A stretch of DNA of 64,000 bases from Niastella sp966211305. GTDB lineage: Bacteria; Bacteroidota; Bacteroidia; Chitinophagales; Chitinophagaceae. The stretch is from NCBI GenBank assembly GCA_966211305.1, contig CBIHPC010000007.1, forward strand, positions 1-64,000, given 5' to 3'. A program made the translations under genes and the position numbers. How positions within the stretch are numbered: the first letter of the stretch is position 1; each line of letters begins with the position of its first letter. Of the stretch, positions 26,169-34,072 are shown in pieces. The notes beneath the pieces were generated by a model. It saw only the letters and a list, made by a program, of their open reading frames with translations. It was not told where the DNA came from and did no database searches.

Positions 26169-26201
26169 GCAATATTATGCAATTTTGCAAATTTACGCAA
26201 A
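26169..26201. promoter_or_regulatory. Phased GCAA repeat array upstream of the HAD gene
   Basis: GCAAT/GCAAA repeats start at 26169, 26179, 26187 and 26197, spacings 10, 8 and 10 bp, on one helix face or nearly so. CAAATTTA (26188-26195) is a minus-strand -7 element (TAAATTTG) of the Bacteroidota type. The array lies 42 bp upstream of the HAD start and is a likely DeoR-family operator. Confidence 0.5.
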
Positions 26202-26236
26202 AATACAAAATGAAATACCTGTTAAATCACTGACAC

Positions 26237-26266
26237 AAAAAAGCCCATATAGTTATCTATACGGGC
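26237..26266 (-). terminator. Terminator of the DeoR gene
   Basis: On the minus strand GCCCGTATAG pairs with CTATATGGGC (26266-26257 and 26252-26243, one G-T wobble) around ATAA, then a run of T residues. It lies 24 bp beyond the DeoR stop and separates it from the HAD promoter. Confidence 0.75.
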
Positions 26267-26289
26267 GGTGCCATTATCAGGTTTATGTT

Positions 26290-27039
26290 CTATATGATCT
26301 CTATATCAAGGTTGCGAAATGCTTCCAGTTCTTCGTGATCACTATTCAGGTTGGTTATCAATACATCGATTTCCTGTATACCGCAAACTTTAAATGCATC
26401 TACCCGCCTGAGCGACTGGTCATTGGCCAGCACTATCGTTCTGCGGGTATTTTTTTTCATAGCTCTTTTTACATCGGCATCGTGCTGAAAAGTAGAAGAA
26501 ATTCCGAATTGCTGGTCAACCCCACAGGTGCCCATCAGGTAAAGGTCCGCTGTAAAACCGGCAACGCCTGTACAGGTGGTGAGCCCGGAAAATATTTGCA
26601 GATCGCGATCATAATTGCCACCGGCAACGATCAACTCCACATTTTTATATGCGGCCAGGACCGAGATCAGTGTATAATTATTGGAGATCACCCTTAACCT
26701 GATATCCGTAGGAAAATAGGCTGCTACAGCGCAAATGGTGGTGCCGCCATCCATAAAAACGGTCATTCCATCCTGTATCAGTTGTTGTGATTTAAGAGCA
26801 ATTACATCTTTTTCTTTTTTCAGGTGTTTTTGCCGGTCCTGAAAGGTCAGCGGGTTCTTCGCGCGAGGTATTGCCCCGCCCCGAACTTTTGATAACAAAC
26901 CGTTTTTATGCAGGTGCTCTATATCCCTCCTGACGGTATCATCAGATACGCCCAGCTTTATAGCCAGTTCCTCGAAAGTAACCTCTTTCTTCTTTTTTAG
27001 ATTTTCCAGGATGATCTCAAACCGTTTCTCTTTTAACAT
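26290..27039 (-). CDS. DeoR family transcriptional regulator
   Basis: A 249-residue regulator from ATG 27039, where the helix-turn-helix begins (MLKEKRFEIILENLK, VTFEELAIKLGVSDDTVRRD). The C-terminal DeoR sensor domain (about 75-240) holds VFMDGGTTICAVAAYF, NNYTLISVLAAY, VELIVAGGNYDRDL and the conserved LMGTCGVD. Family members bind phosphorylated sugars or nucleosides and usually repress. The GCAA repeats before it and before the HAD phosphatase are the likely targets. The gene is followed by its own terminator. Confidence 0.9.
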   Translation of the reverse strand: MLKEKRFEIILENLKKKKEVTFEELAIKLGVSDDTVRRDIEHLHKNGLLSKVRGGAIPRAKNPLTFQDRQKHLKKEKDVIALKSQQLIQDGMTVFMDGGTTICAVAAYFPTDIRLRVISNNYTLISVLAAYKNVELIVAGGNYDRDLQIFSGLTTCTGVAGFTADLYLMGTCGVDQQFGISSTFQHDADVKRAMKKNTRRTIVLANDQSLRRVDAFKVCGIQEIDVLITNLNSDHEELEAFRNLDIEII

Positions 27040-27070
27040 GTCAAGTCTTTTTACCTTATTGTAACATTCT

Positions 27071-27103
27071 GCAATTTCGCAAATTATTGCAAAATATGGC
27101 AAA
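27071..27103. promoter_or_regulatory. Phased GCAA repeat array upstream of DeoR
   Basis: GCAAT/GCAAA repeats start at 27071, 27079, 27089 and 27099 (spacings 8, 10 and 10 bp), 32 bp upstream of the regulator's start. The pattern matches the array before the HAD gene. A looser set (27152, 27160, 27169) precedes the divergent SDR gene. This suggests autoregulation and joint control. Confidence 0.5.
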
Positions 27104-27259
27104 TTGTTTTAATTACCCCTTACATGTCACATTCGGCCCCTGTCATTGCAGGCAATAACGCAAAATCCGCAATTAGGTTACAAAAGCACACAATTAGACT
27201 ACGTGCGGCAGGCGGCATCACCTGATTTTTGCCCTATCAAAAATCGAAAAGAAACGAAC

Positions 27260-28102
27260 ATGGAAAATCAAAGAAAAAGTAAGGTCTGGTTTATTACCGG
27301 CGCCTCGCGTGGTTTTGGCCGCGTTTGGGCCGAAGCCGCACTGGAGCGTGGTGATAAAGTCGCCGCAACAGCACGTAACGTTGCCAGTTTAGCATTACTT
27401 AAAGAAAAGTATGGCAATAACGTATTGACACTTGAATTGGATGTGACGAACCATGGCCAGGCTGCAACCGCTGTAGCACAGGCCCATGCCCATTTCAAAC
27501 GGTTAGACATTGTGCTGAACAACGCCGGTTATTCACTGGTAGGCACAATAGAGGAAGCAGGTGCAGAAGAGGTGAAGGCAATGTATGAAACCAACATTTT
27601 CGGCGCGTTGGCAGTTATTAAGGCAGCATTGCCGTTACTCCGGCAGCAGGGCGGCGGGCATATACTTGGCACCTCCAGCAACCTGGGCCATGTAACAATG
27701 CCCGTAATCGGCTACTACTGCTCATCCAAATGGGCATTCGAGGCTATTCACGAAAGCCTGTCGAAAGAAGTAAAAGACTTCGGCATAAAAGTAACCATTA
27801 TTGAACCGGGTGCATACGCAACGGAATTTGGCAGTCAGGAATCCCTGAAGTTTGCAAAGGGCATGGACATATACTCGGATCTTAAAACACAATTCATCGG
27901 AACAATAAAAGATCTGGAAAGAGGGGATCCGAATACGACACCCCAGGCACTCTTCCAGATCGTAGATACGGAAAACCCGCCGCTGCGGTTCCACCTTGGC
28001 AATAAAAATCTGCCCTGGGTTCGGGCGGTGTATGAAGAACGTCTGGCGCTTTGGGAAAAATGGGATGCCGTTTCCAGTTCAGCCCAGGATTTATCTAAAT
28101 AA
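27260..28102 (+). CDS. Short-chain dehydrogenase/reductase
   Basis: A 280-residue classical SDR. The nucleotide motif is FITGASRGFGRVWAEA, the structural motif is NNAGYSL, and the catalytic Tyr-x3-Lys is in YYCSSKWAFEA. The C-terminus lacks a membrane segment. ATG 27260 begins eleven residues before the Rossmann motif; the frame's upstream extension to 27146 carries no homology. It resembles the group of oxidoreductases often adjacent to AraC regulators; here the AraC gene follows 56 bp downstream. The substrate is not predictable. Confidence 0.9.
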   Translation: MENQRKSKVWFITGASRGFGRVWAEAALERGDKVAATARNVASLALLKEKYGNNVLTLELDVTNHGQAATAVAQAHAHFKRLDIVLNNAGYSLVGTIEEAGAEEVKAMYETNIFGALAVIKAALPLLRQQGGGHILGTSSNLGHVTMPVIGYYCSSKWAFEAIHESLSKEVKDFGIKVTIIEPGAYATEFGSQESLKFAKGMDIYSDLKTQFIGTIKDLERGDPNTTPQALFQIVDTENPPLRFHLGNKNLPWVRAVYEERLALWEKWDAVSSSAQDLSK

Positions 28103-28143
28103 TAACCGGTCATAACCGGTAACTAAATGATTGCCGGTTATGA
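28102..28143. promoter_or_regulatory. ATAACCGG triple repeat before the AraC gene
   Basis: ATAACCGGT occurs at 28102-28110 and again, exactly 10 bp later, at 28112-28120. CCGGTTATGA (28134-28143) is the exact inverted partner of TCATAACCGG (28110-28119). The three half-sites lie between the SDR stop and the AraC start at 28159, so AraC may bind here. A hairpin terminator for the SDR transcript is an alternative. Confidence 0.45.
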
Positions 28144-28158
28144 TTAAATTTGTACAAG

Positions 28159-29076
28159 ATGAAAAAAGAAGAGAAAAGCCTGCTGAAATTTGAGACATTG
28201 TCCGATGCACACCGCGCCTTTGGACTGCCTCATCCAAAACATCCCCTGATCAGTTTGATCAATGGAGCACATGCCCTGCCGGAATTACATCATCCGGCGC
28301 AGCATCATGTACTGGGATTTTATAAAATTTCTTACAAGCCAAAACTGGGCGGTAAATTAAAATACGGCCAGGGTCATTATGACTTCGATGAAGGCGGTTT
28401 GCTGTTCGCTTCGCCCGGCCAGGTCGTCGGCAGCGCAGACGAGGGAACAGTATGTTCTGAGTATACCCTGCTGATCCACCCGGATTTTCTTTTAGGTTAC
28501 CCGCTTGCCAAAGAGATCAGTCAGTACGGGTTCTTTTCCTATGCCGTCAACGAAACCCTGCACCTTTCGGAAAATGAGAAAGCCACCATCATTTCTATTT
28601 TCAGGATCATGGAAGAGGAACTGAACAGCCGCATAGATGACTTCAGCCAGAATGTAATCATATCACAGATCGGGTTGTTGCTGAATTACGCCAATCGTTT
28701 CTATAAGCGGCAATTCATTTCGCGTAAGACCGTGAACAATGATCTGCTGCAAAAACTGGAAGAGCTGTTGAACCGGTACTTCAACGATGACCATGCCTTA
28801 AACAAAGGCATCCCTACCGTTCAGGATCTTGCTGAAAACCTGCATCTGTCCCCCGGTTACTTAAGCGATATGCTGCGGGCGCTGACCGGCCGGAATGCAC
28901 AGCAGCACATCCATGATAAACTGATCGAAAAGGCAAAAGAAAAACTTTCTACCACTACATTATCCGTAAGTGAAATAGCTTACACACTGGGTTTTGAACA
29001 TCCGCAGTCGTTCAGTAAGCTGTTCAAAACAAAAACCAATCTTTCGCCGCTCGGGTTCAGGCGGTCTTTCAACTGA
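28159..29076 (+). CDS. AraC family transcriptional regulator
   Basis: A 305-residue regulator. The N-terminal part (about 1-150) is an AraC-type cupin-like sensor (FDEGGLLFASPGQVV, EYTLLIHPDFLLGYPL). The C-terminal DNA-binding domain (about 210-300) contains PTVQDLAENLHLSPGYLSDML, TTLSVSEIAYTLGFEHPQSF and SKLFKTKTNLSPLGFR. ATG 28159 is chosen; TTG 28150 is also possible. It follows the SDR gene, which it is likely to regulate, and the region before it holds three ATAACCGG half-sites. Confidence 0.9.
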   Translation: MKKEEKSLLKFETLSDAHRAFGLPHPKHPLISLINGAHALPELHHPAQHHVLGFYKISYKPKLGGKLKYGQGHYDFDEGGLLFASPGQVVGSADEGTVCSEYTLLIHPDFLLGYPLAKEISQYGFFSYAVNETLHLSENEKATIISIFRIMEEELNSRIDDFSQNVIISQIGLLLNYANRFYKRQFISRKTVNNDLLQKLEELLNRYFNDDHALNKGIPTVQDLAENLHLSPGYLSDMLRALTGRNAQQHIHDKLIEKAKEKLSTTTLSVSEIAYTLGFEHPQSFSKLFKTKTNLSPLGFRRSFN

Positions 29077-29146
29077 GCTTTACAAAAAGTACCCGACCGG
29101 TAAGATCGGGGGCATTTATTTACAATGTTATCTTTCTATACATAAC

Positions 29147-29758
29147 ATGCAAAACAAACTTCAACAAACCTACGGTAATATAGATATCTATTTGTTCGAC
29201 CAACTGCTGAAAGGCCGTTATGATAATTGTAAAAAAGTACTGGATGTAGGCTGCGGTAACGGGCGAAACCTGTTTTACTTTTTACGCAACGGTTATGAGG
29301 TGTTTGGTATCGACCCTAATCCCAATGCGGTGGAAACGGTCTGGGAATTATCAGCCGTTCTTGCCCCTGATAATCCGCCGGAAAATTTTATGATTTCCTC
29401 AGCGGAAGATCTGCCGTTCAATGATGCGGCATTTGACCTCGTCATTTGCAGCGCGGTATTGCACTTTGCAAAGGATGCGCAGCATTTTGATACCATGCTG
29501 CGGGCCATGTTCAGGGTATTACAACCGGGCGGTTACTTTTTTGCACGGCTGGCATCGGATATAGGGATAGAAAACCTGGTAAAACCATTGGGCAATAACC
29601 GCTATTTACTGCCCGATGGCTCGGAACGCTTTTTAGTCAATGAACAAACGTTGCTGAAATATTCCAGCGAGTTTGGGGTATTATACGAACCCATAAAAAC
29701 CACCAATGTGCAAAATATGCGGTGTATGACTACCTGGTGTGTGCAGAAGACTGGTTAA
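29147..29758 (+). CDS. Class I SAM-dependent methyltransferase
   Basis: A 203-residue methyltransferase with the Rossmann-type SAM motif VLDVGCGNGRNLFYF (about 31-45), motif II FGIDPNPNAVE, acidic SSAEDLPFND and the post-I motif LVICSAVLHFAKD. RVLQPGGYFFARL is the methyltransferase motif VI region. This is the Methyltransf_11/25 type; the substrate is unknown. ATG 29147 places motif I at the usual position; the frame is open upstream within the AraC gene but has no homology. It is on the same strand as the AraC and RluF genes. Confidence 0.85.
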   Translation: MQNKLQQTYGNIDIYLFDQLLKGRYDNCKKVLDVGCGNGRNLFYFLRNGYEVFGIDPNPNAVETVWELSAVLAPDNPPENFMISSAEDLPFNDAAFDLVICSAVLHFAKDAQHFDTMLRAMFRVLQPGGYFFARLASDIGIENLVKPLGNNRYLLPDGSERFLVNEQTLLKYSSEFGVLYEPIKTTNVQNMRCMTTWCVQKTG

Positions 29759-29878
29759 ACGGGTACATTCACAGGCCCTGGGCAAGAAAACCCGGATTCA
29801 TAAGAAACCGCTTTTTTTGTTATCAAATCCCGACCTTTGCGGCCGGGAAGCATACGCCGACCGCTAAAACATACATCA

Positions 29879-30913
29879 TTGGACAATTCGATCAGTTTAA
29901 ACAAATTTATCAGCGACACGGGTTATTGTTCACGCCGGGAAGCCGACGAACTCATTAAAGAAGGCCGCGTATTTTTGAACAACCGGCCGGCGGCATTAGG
30001 CAACCGGTACAAACCCGGCGACACTGTAGAAGTGGATGGCAGCCTGGTAACCGCCGCCAAAAAGGAAAAACGCGTATACCTGGCGCTCAATAAACCGCCC
30101 GGCATCACTACCACTACCGAATTACACATCAGGGACAATATCATTAGTTTCATAAACTATCCCAAAAGGATCTTTCCCATTGGCCGCCTCGATAAAGATT
30201 CTGAAGGACTGATCCTGCTCACCAATGATGGCGATATCATTAACAAGATCCTCAGGGCCGATAACAATCACGAAAAAGAATACATTGTAAGGGTTAACAA
30301 ACCCATCGATCACGCCTTCGTTCAACAGATGTCGCAGGGAGTGCCCATTCTCGACACCACCACCCTGCCCTGTAAAGTGCAGATGATCGGCCGCCAAACC
30401 TTCCGCATTACGCTTACACAGGGCCTCAATCGCCAGATCAGGCGCATGTGCGAATACCTGGGCTATGCGGTTGTGGGTTTGCAACGGGTGCGCATCATGA
30501 ACATCCGGCTCGACAAACTGGCCACCGGCAAATGGCGTTACCTCAGTGATGTGGAATTATCTCAGCTGATGGAAAACATATCCGGGTCAACAAAGGTAGA
30601 AAGTAAAGGCAGGCCCGCCGCCCGCAGGGATAAAGGCACACACAAACCTGCACCATCCAAAACCGGGGCCGCTTCAAAAGACAAAGAGAGGACCGGTAAG
30701 TTCAAAGCAACAAAACCTGCCGGTAAAGAAGGCAGGGCACAAACAGGCAGGAAGGATGCGAAGCCGGGCAAAGGAAAAAATGCTGCACAAAAATCTTCTC
30801 ACGGCCGCCCCAAAAAGAATACGCATAAAGATGGCGATGCCAGTAAAAAGAGCAGGCAGCCGGAGAGAGAAAACTCTTTTAAAAGCTATAGGAACAGGGG
30901 GCGCCGCAAATAA
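29879..30913 (+). CDS. rluF: 23S rRNA pseudouridine(2604) synthase RluF
   Basis: Isomerises a uridine in 23S rRNA to pseudouridine; assigned to RluF on overall family resemblance. It has an N-terminal S4 RNA-binding domain (about 5-60: LNKFISDTGYCSRREADELI, KEGRVFLNN) and a pseudouridine synthase domain (about 65-230). The catalytic Asp lies in the RLDKDSEGLILLTNDG motif. NRQIRRMCEYLGYAVVGLQRVRI is the RsuA/RluF-type conserved block. After about residue 235 there is a low-complexity Lys/Gly/Pro-rich tail of about 110 residues, common in Bacteroidota members and probably RNA-binding or disordered. The start is TTG 29879, as there is no nearby ATG. Confidence 0.85.
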   Translation: MDNSISLNKFISDTGYCSRREADELIKEGRVFLNNRPAALGNRYKPGDTVEVDGSLVTAAKKEKRVYLALNKPPGITTTTELHIRDNIISFINYPKRIFPIGRLDKDSEGLILLTNDGDIINKILRADNNHEKEYIVRVNKPIDHAFVQQMSQGVPILDTTTLPCKVQMIGRQTFRITLTQGLNRQIRRMCEYLGYAVVGLQRVRIMNIRLDKLATGKWRYLSDVELSQLMENISGSTKVESKGRPAARRDKGTHKPAPSKTGAASKDKERTGKFKATKPAGKEGRAQTGRKDAKPGKGKNAAQKSSHGRPKKNTHKDGDASKKSRQPERENSFKSYRNRGRRK

Positions 30914-30941
30914 GCACAGGCGGCATAAAAGCCGCCTGTGC
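30914..30941. terminator. Bidirectional terminator between RluF and SDR genes
   Basis: GCACAGGCGGC (30914-30924) and GCCGCCTGTGC (30931-30941) are exact complements around a 6-nt loop. The two genes converge here, and the hairpin begins at the first base after the RluF stop, so it can end both transcripts. Confidence 0.75.
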
Positions 30942-30946
30942 GTTCA

Positions 30947-31702
30947 TCAAAAACCGTAAATACCACCCGACACTGAGATCTTTTCTCCTGTGACCCACGC
31001 GGCATCTTCAGAGGCAAGGAATACGGCGATCTTCGCAATATCTTCCGGCTGCCCCATCCGGCCAAGCGGTGTATTCTCTATTAATTTTTTTTCAAAATCA
31101 CTGCCCACAATTCCGGAGGTATGTGTTCCTTCGGTTTCAGTGGCCCCGGGCAGTATCGAGTTGATACGGATATTTCTTGCCCCCAGCTCTTTCGACAATG
31201 AAATGGTAAGAGCGTCCAGCGCGGCTTTGGTTGCAGAATACACCGATCCTGTTGACATAGGCATCCTGCTGGCGCCTGAGCTGATGTTGATGATATTCCC
31301 ACCTTTATCACCAAACCGTTTTACCGCTTCGCGAATGGTGAGTATAGCACCCATAACATTGATGCTCAAATGCTGGTTGATAGTTCCCTCCGACACCTGC
31401 TCAATAGGTTCGTAAATATAAACGCCTGCATTGTTCACGAGTATATCCAATGCGCCAAAAGCTTTGTTTGTTTCTTCAAACAGCCTGATCACATCAGCTT
31501 CTTTCGACACATCGGCCTGCACTGAAATGGCCGTACCGCCGTTATCTTTTATTGCTTTTACAACTTTGTCGGCCCCTTCTTTGCCCGATGCATAATTGAC
31601 AACAACCTTTGCCCCTTCCGCTGCAAAATATTTAGCGATAGACGCGCCTATTCCTTTCGATGCGCCGGTAACTATGGCTACCCTGTTCTTTAGCTTGCTC
31701 AT
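30947..31702 (-). CDS. Short-chain dehydrogenase (FabG/glucose-dehydrogenase type)
   Basis: A 251-residue classical SDR. The cofactor motif is IVTGASKGIGASIAKYFA, with DILVNNAGVY, NIINISSGASR and the catalytic Tyr-x3-Lys in YSATKAALDAL. The C-terminal GEKISVSGGIYGF is typical of 3-oxoacyl-ACP reductase/glucose 1-dehydrogenase types. It is divergent from an HxlR regulator whose operator array overlaps both promoters, so it is likely an HxlR-controlled oxidoreductase. The natural substrate is not evident. Confidence 0.9.
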   Translation of the reverse strand: MSKLKNRVAIVTGASKGIGASIAKYFAAEGAKVVVNYASGKEGADKVVKAIKDNGGTAISVQADVSKEADVIRLFEETNKAFGALDILVNNAGVYIYEPIEQVSEGTINQHLSINVMGAILTIREAVKRFGDKGGNIINISSGASRMPMSTGSVYSATKAALDALTISLSKELGARNIRINSILPGATETEGTHTSGIVGSDFEKKLIENTPLGRMGQPEDIAKIAVFLASEDAAWVTGEKISVSGGIYGF

Positions 31703-31756
31703 TTTTATTTTATTTATTGTTGGAGCTGTAAAGTTAGCGGAGCTGTATTTACTTTA

Positions 31757-31815
31757 GTAACTTTGTTACCAAAAGTAACAGTAACCCAGGGGTAACCGGG
31801 TAACAATAAGGTAAC
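31757..31815. promoter_or_regulatory. GTAAC operator array with overlapping divergent promoters
   Basis: Seven GTAAC or GTTAC copies start at 31757, 31765 (inverted), 31775, 31781, 31792, 31800 and 31811, ending four bases before the HxlR ATG. GTAAC-TTT-GTTAC is a 5-3-5 palindrome. TAACTTTG (31758-31765, plus) and TACTTTTG (31777-31770, minus) are back-to-back TAnnTTTG -7 elements for the two divergent genes. This is a likely HxlR autoregulatory operator. Confidence 0.6.
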
Positions 31816-31818
31816 AAC

Positions 31819-32172
31819 ATGGAATGTAGACCACTTTTAAAAGAAGAGCACAAAAAGGAAATGCGCGCCATTCAGGATTCAATGGATGTACTGAGCGGCA
31901 AATGGAAAATAACCATCATCACATCTATTTGCCTGTACAACAAAAGAAGGTTTTCCGACATCCTGAACGATGTAGACGGCATCTCGAACAAAATGCTGAG
32001 CAAGGAATTAAAGGAACTCGAAACAAACAAACTCATCAAACGAACCGTTTTGGATACGCAGCCGGTAACGGTGCAGTATGAGCTCACGAAACATGGTAAA
32101 TCGTTGCAGACAATAATTAAGGACCTCACTGCCTGGGGTATTCAACACCGTAAAGAAATTATAGGGAAATAG
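31819..32172 (+). CDS. HxlR family transcriptional regulator
   Basis: A 117-residue winged-helix regulator. The N-terminus has the characteristic Cys (ECRPLLKEEHKKE, with C in residue 3), then SGKWKITIITSICLYNKRRFSDI, ISNKMLSKELKELE and YELTKHGKSLQ, the HxlR signature. A Cys at this place is a redox or electrophile sensor in some HxlR proteins such as YodB/HypR, which is consistent with a role controlling the divergent SDR gene. The operator array upstream supports autoregulation. A terminator follows. Confidence 0.9.
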   Translation: MECRPLLKEEHKKEMRAIQDSMDVLSGKWKITIITSICLYNKRRFSDILNDVDGISNKMLSKELKELETNKLIKRTVLDTQPVTVQYELTKHGKSLQTIIKDLTAWGIQHRKEIIGK

Positions 32173-32184
32173 TTTAAAAGACAA

Positions 32185-32218
32185 AAGCCTGTATGCCGTT
32201 GAAGCAACAGGCTTTTTT
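32185..32218 (+). terminator. Terminator of the HxlR gene
   Basis: AAGCCTGT (32185-32192) and ACAGGCTT (32207-32214) are exact 8-bp arms followed by TTTT, 13 bp after the HxlR stop. The minus-strand LytTR gene ends just to the right. Confidence 0.75.
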
Positions 32219-32238
32219 GCCTTTTCCCATTTAGAAAC

Positions 32239-33000
32239 TTATTTTATCAGCCACTCCAGAAAATTACCGGTCCTGTTCTTACTTACGACTAAGGTTTCTT
32301 TGAATCGTACAGAAAGGTTAACGATGTATTTCCGGTGCTGGATGTGATTGGCATCCTGGATGGCGCGCCTGTTTACGAGGTGTTGCCGGTTGATTCGAAA
32401 AAACATACTGCCGCACAATGCTTCCAACTCATCTAAAGACTGGTTCAAAACAAAATCCCTGTTGTCGAAACACTGCACGTGTGTTAACTCGTTATCAATA
32501 TAAAAAACAGCAGCTTCGTTTAAACCAACAGGCAATATTTTATCGCGATGATAAACCAGTATGGAACTGGCTTTCCTGTCTGCAGTTTTGTGACCGGTTA
32601 TTGCCTGGATAATTTTTTCATAATCGGGTTCATCAGAGAAATGATCTTTTAGCCGGCAGTATTTTTCAATCGCTTCACCAATACACTGCCCGGTATAGGG
32701 CTTTAAAATATACTCTATGCCATTGCTTTTGATTGCGTCGAGCGCATATTCATCGTAAGCAGTACAAAAAATTACCGGGGCATGTACTGGTATCTTTCTG
32801 AAAATTTCAAAGCTTAAGCCGTCACCCAGTTGAATATCTGAAAAGATGAGATCGATAGCCGGCGCCTGCTGCAAGAAAGCCGTTGCATTTTTTACGGAAT
32901 CGAGCAGTGCTACTACCCTGATGTCTTTATCGATGCTGCCGATGAGCCCGGCCAGGTCCTCCGCGGTAAGCTGTTCATCTTCTATGATGGCTATATTCAT
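32239..33000 (-). CDS. LytTR response regulator
   Basis: A 253-residue regulator with a receiver domain (about 1-120; phosphoacceptor D55 in LIFSDIQLGDG, ILKPY lysine) and a LytTR DNA-binding domain (about 150-250: FFRINRQHLVNRRAI, HRKYIVNLSVRFKETLVVSKNR). It pairs with the upstream sensor kinase: the genes overlap by 4 bp, so they are coupled. LytTR regulators bind repeats near promoters of envelope or uptake genes; the likely target is the TonB receptor/DUF4249 unit on the same strand. Confidence 0.95.
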   Translation of the reverse strand: MNIAIIEDEQLTAEDLAGLIGSIDKDIRVVALLDSVKNATAFLQQAPAIDLIFSDIQLGDGLSFEIFRKIPVHAPVIFCTAYDEYALDAIKSNGIEYILKPYTGQCIGEAIEKYCRLKDHFSDEPDYEKIIQAITGHKTADRKASSILVYHRDKILPVGLNEAAVFYIDNELTHVQCFDNRDFVLNQSLDELEALCGSMFFRINRQHLVNRRAIQDANHIQHRKYIVNLSVRFKETLVVSKNRTGNFLEWLIK

Positions 33001-34049
33001 GATCGAATAACTTTTAAATATACCCTGAAAAAGCGGCCGTCGTTCTCGATGCTGATATCGTCCTGTGAAAGCAATTTGTACCTGTCCGACAAATTCTTCA
33101 ACCCGATACCGCCATTACCATCCGCATGTAATTTCGGCTGAATATTATTTTCAACCAGGATCCAGCCCGGTTCCTGGAAATAGATATTGAGATATAAAGG
33201 CGATTCCTGTGTAAGCAAATTATGCTTTATGGCGTTTTCAATAGTTAACTGCAACGAGAACACCGGCAATAATGCATCGGGCAAACATGCATCGGGAATG
33301 CCTACTCTATATACCAACGCTTCTCTTAACCTGATCTTTTGCATTTCAAGATAATAAAGCGAAAACTTCAATTCTTCCGCAAGCGGAACTACATTTTGCT
33401 CATTGTGAGAAATCGAGAAACGCAAAAAGGAAGACAACTTCAGCAGGTAATCTTCAGCCAGCACCGCATCTTTACGGATCAACGATTTAAGCGCCGTTAA
33501 TGAATTAAAAAGAAAATGCGGATGCAGTTGACTTTTCAATTTCTCATGGTGCGCCTCCAGGCTCTTCATTCGCAGCCTGGTATTCTCGGCCTGCATATTG
33601 GCATATGCCAGATGAATACTGGCCTGTGCCGACCGTGATTGAATCAACTCTATAGCAATAAGCGACAGCGTATTGAAACAGGCAACAAAAATAAGCGGCC
33701 CCGAAATGGGATGATTTATAGGTTTATCGCTCAGGAACCGGTAAACCGGTGAATGCGCAATGAACATTCCAATAGAACAGGTAACCAGGTAACTGGGCAG
33801 GTAAAAAAATATCCACCGCGCAGCTTTTATAGTGGGCATAACCGGTAAAAAGAACAGGAGAATAAGCAGGTCGATCACCCAGCAAACACTATTGGCAAAG
33901 GTAAATTTCAACAATTTCAGCATCAGCGCCGGATAAATACCCTGGTCATATTTTAAATAAACAATGAACAGCACACACAATAAAAGAAACAACAGGTTTA
34001 TGGCGCCTGCCATGTAGATCAACTGTTTGTTTTGCCGGGTAATTTGCAT
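32997..34049 (-). CDS. LytS-type sensor histidine kinase
   Basis: A 350-residue membrane kinase. The N-terminal half has about four hydrophobic helices (INLLFLLLCVLFIVYL, VCWVIDLLILLFFLPVM, WIFFYLPSYLVTCSIGMF, LIFVACFNTLSLIAIEL). The His_kinase domain has the phosphoacceptor block LHPHFLFNSLTALKSL (H178), and the C-terminal HATPase_c has IENAIKHNLL and GGIGLKNLSDRY. ATG 34049 is used; TTG 34064 is upstream. It lies 23 bp after the DUF4249 gene and overlaps the LytTR gene, so it senses something at the membrane, possibly the substrate of the receptor unit. Confidence 0.95.
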   Translation of the reverse strand: MQITRQNKQLIYMAGAINLLFLLLCVLFIVYLKYDQGIYPALMLKLLKFTFANSVCWVIDLLILLFFLPVMPTIKAARWIFFYLPSYLVTCSIGMFIAHSPVYRFLSDKPINHPISGPLIFVACFNTLSLIAIELIQSRSAQASIHLAYANMQAENTRLRMKSLEAHHEKLKSQLHPHFLFNSLTALKSLIRKDAVLAEDYLLKLSSFLRFSISHNEQNVVPLAEELKFSLYYLEMQKIRLREALVYRVGIPDACLPDALLPVFSLQLTIENAIKHNLLTQESPLYLNIYFQEPGWILVENNIQPKLHADGNGGIGLKNLSDRYKLLSQDDISIENDGRFFRVYLKVIRS

Positions 34050-34072
34050 ATTTATAGAATGCAATATTATTA

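Noticed and set aside
31757..31815. Possible CRISPR-like or tandem repeat array (GTAAC copies)
   Set aside because: Copies are only 5 bp with variable 1-6 bp spacing and lie in a divergent promoter next to an HxlR gene; an operator is the simpler reading. No cas gene is present.
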